DNA of 22,267 nt. It comes from a virus. The position numbers and the translations under genes are program-made. The notes under the pieces are model-generated. The model saw only the letters and a program-made list of their open reading frames with translations. It did not search any database and was not told where the DNA came from. Within the stretch, counting starts at the first letter, position 1, and every line of letters starts with the position of its first letter. The stretch lies in IMG/VR virus record IMGVR_UViG_3300033145_002795, positions 1-22,267 of that record. The stretch is one strand, 5' to 3'. Shown here piece by piece: positions 21,288 through 22,267 of this stretch.

Positions 21288-22267
21288 GCCTGAGCACCTG
21301 GAATTTGTTTTAATAATTCTGTATTAATTGCACCTTGCATTTTTTTCATAACATTATTTTCCAAAAATTGCATAACCATTTTCATATATAAAGCATTAAC
21401 CTCTTTCATATTATAAGTATGAGGTAACTTTGTTTTTTTATACGCATCTTCTATATTTGCTTCCAAAGAATCGGCATAATCAAGAACTTCTTTTAACTTC
21501 CATTTCCCTTCTTTTATTTCTTTAAGTAAATCAGCATTTGGTAAAGGAAATTTTAATTCTTCTTCTTTTAATAATGTTATGCCTTCTGTCAAAAGGCGAA
21601 TTAAGTGTTGAGAGAACTTTAAATCAAAACCATACTTCAAAATTAATTCTTTCCGATTTCCAACTTTAGCCAACCGTTCTTTGATATGCAACACAACCCT
21701 TTTAATTTGTAAATTATCTTTAAAATTCAAATCACCTATGGCAACATTTGCACCCTTAAAAACGACAAATGGTAATTTCTTATCTTTTAATTCCACAAGA
21801 TATTTTTCATCTTTAAGTCCACTTAAATATTCAAAAGCATTTTGCAGTAAATTAAACTTATCTGTTTTAATAATCATTTTATGTTTTTGCGCATACGCAT
21901 ATCCGCAAAATCTATGATACAAACCCTTATGTAAAAACATATGCCGATTGTCCATTAAAAATTTACCAATATCATTTCTAAATAAAACATTCGCATCATT
22001 GACATACATAAGTTCGATAATATTCGGATTATTATTCATTAATAATCTCACATATTTTTCAAGAGAATACAAAACACAATCAACAGCATCCTCTGTGTTT
22101 TTGCCAGAATCATCTTTACTTTTATCCGACAAATCAACTTGTTCAATTCTTTTAAGCCCCATTATATAATCAAGATCCGGAATAAAAATTCCTGAAAAAT
22201 CTAAATCAGATGTTTCGGTATTTGTTCCATATAAATTAGATCCAACCCGAACCTTCAATATAATATT
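21284..22267 (-). CDS. Predicted nucleotidyltransferase (5' end beyond the right edge)
   Basis: The frame is open to the right edge and codes for about 327 residues in the window; the true start lies probably outside because the first possible in-window start is a TTG at 22258 only one codon before KVRVGSN and without a visible Shine-Dalgarno site. The motif RVGSNLYGTNTETSDLDFSG is the nucleotide-binding GS...G and SDLD pattern of polymerase beta-type nucleotidyltransferases of the COG3541/YcgL type, which are frequent in phages. The rest is helix-rich and lacks a further domain I recognise (EKYVRLLMNNNPNIIELMY resembles the helix after the catalytic core). Target is unknown: RNA, protein and small molecules are possible. 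The stop overlaps the following phosphoesterase remnant by ATGA, a sign of a shared transcript. Confidence 0.75.
   Translation of the reverse strand, partial: NIILKVRVGSNLYGTNTETSDLDFSGIFIPDLDYIMGLKRIEQVDLSDKSKDDSGKNTEDAVDCVLYSLEKYVRLLMNNNPNIIELMYVNDANVLFRNDIGKFLMDNRHMFLHKGLYHRFCGYAYAQKHKMIIKTDKFNLLQNAFEYLSGLKDEKYLVELKDKKLPFVVFKGANVAIGDLNFKDNLQIKRVVLHIKERLAKVGNRKELILKYGFDLKFSQHLIRLLTEGITLLKEEELKFPLPNADLLKEIKEGKWKLKEVLDYADSLEANIEDAYKKTKLPHTYNMKEVNALYMKMVMQFLENNVMKKMQGAINTELLKQIPGAQA

Noticed and set aside
1-22267. tRNA genes, CRISPR arrays, insertion sequences, integrase or attachment sites
   Set aside because: I looked for clover-leaf patterns, regularly spaced repeats, transposase motifs and flanking repeats, and saw none.

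Overview
The window is part of an AT-rich genome of a contractile-tailed (myovirus-type) bacteriophage. By eye the G+C content is about one third. Every gene I can support lies on the minus strand, so transcription runs from high to low coordinates. The evidence for a myophage is a morphogenesis block in canonical order: large terminase, portal, capsid protease with scaffold, decoration-type protein, major capsid protein, connector/neck proteins and, cut by the left edge, a contractile tail sheath protein. The host cannot be named from the sequence. Shine-Dalgarno sites are strong and close to consensus, and TGA is used as a stop, which argues against a recoded host and against a host with little Shine-Dalgarno use.

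Reading in the direction of transcription, 22267 to 20262 is an accessory stretch. It holds a nucleotidyltransferase cut by the right edge, a metallophosphoesterase gene that has lost its middle, and three small unknown genes. From 20204 to 18448 lie a phage copy of ribosomal protein bS21, a possible thioredoxin-fold protein, a Vsr/DUF559-like nuclease and a four-cysteine protein that may be the small terminase. Two near-consensus sigma70-type promoters (20611..20638 and 20231..20258) sit here, the second directly in front of bS21.

From 18455 to 15227 are four glycine- and alanine-rich proteins with hydrophobic segments, of unknown role. One carries a complete intein with a LAGLIDADG endonuclease, inserted 26 residues before its C-terminus. 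The head genes follow: large terminase (15220 to 13493), a 747-residue protein with a C2H2 zinc finger, portal, protease/scaffold, decoration-type protein and major capsid protein. A strong hairpin at 5012..5037 follows the capsid gene. Then come the connector/neck genes, one of which fuses two Ig-like domains to an adaptor-like domain, a tail-terminator candidate and the sheath.

Genes are tightly packed, with many ATGA or GTGA overlaps, and no stretch above 300 bases lacks a gene. Ribosome binding sites are best in front of the capsid, decoration, sheath and internal scaffold starts and poor in front of terminase, portal and the 747-residue gene, which matches the copy numbers expected in a virion. 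The least ordinary items are the intein host, the bS21 gene with its own promoter, the nested scaffold start, the decayed phosphoesterase and the nuclease next to the terminase region.
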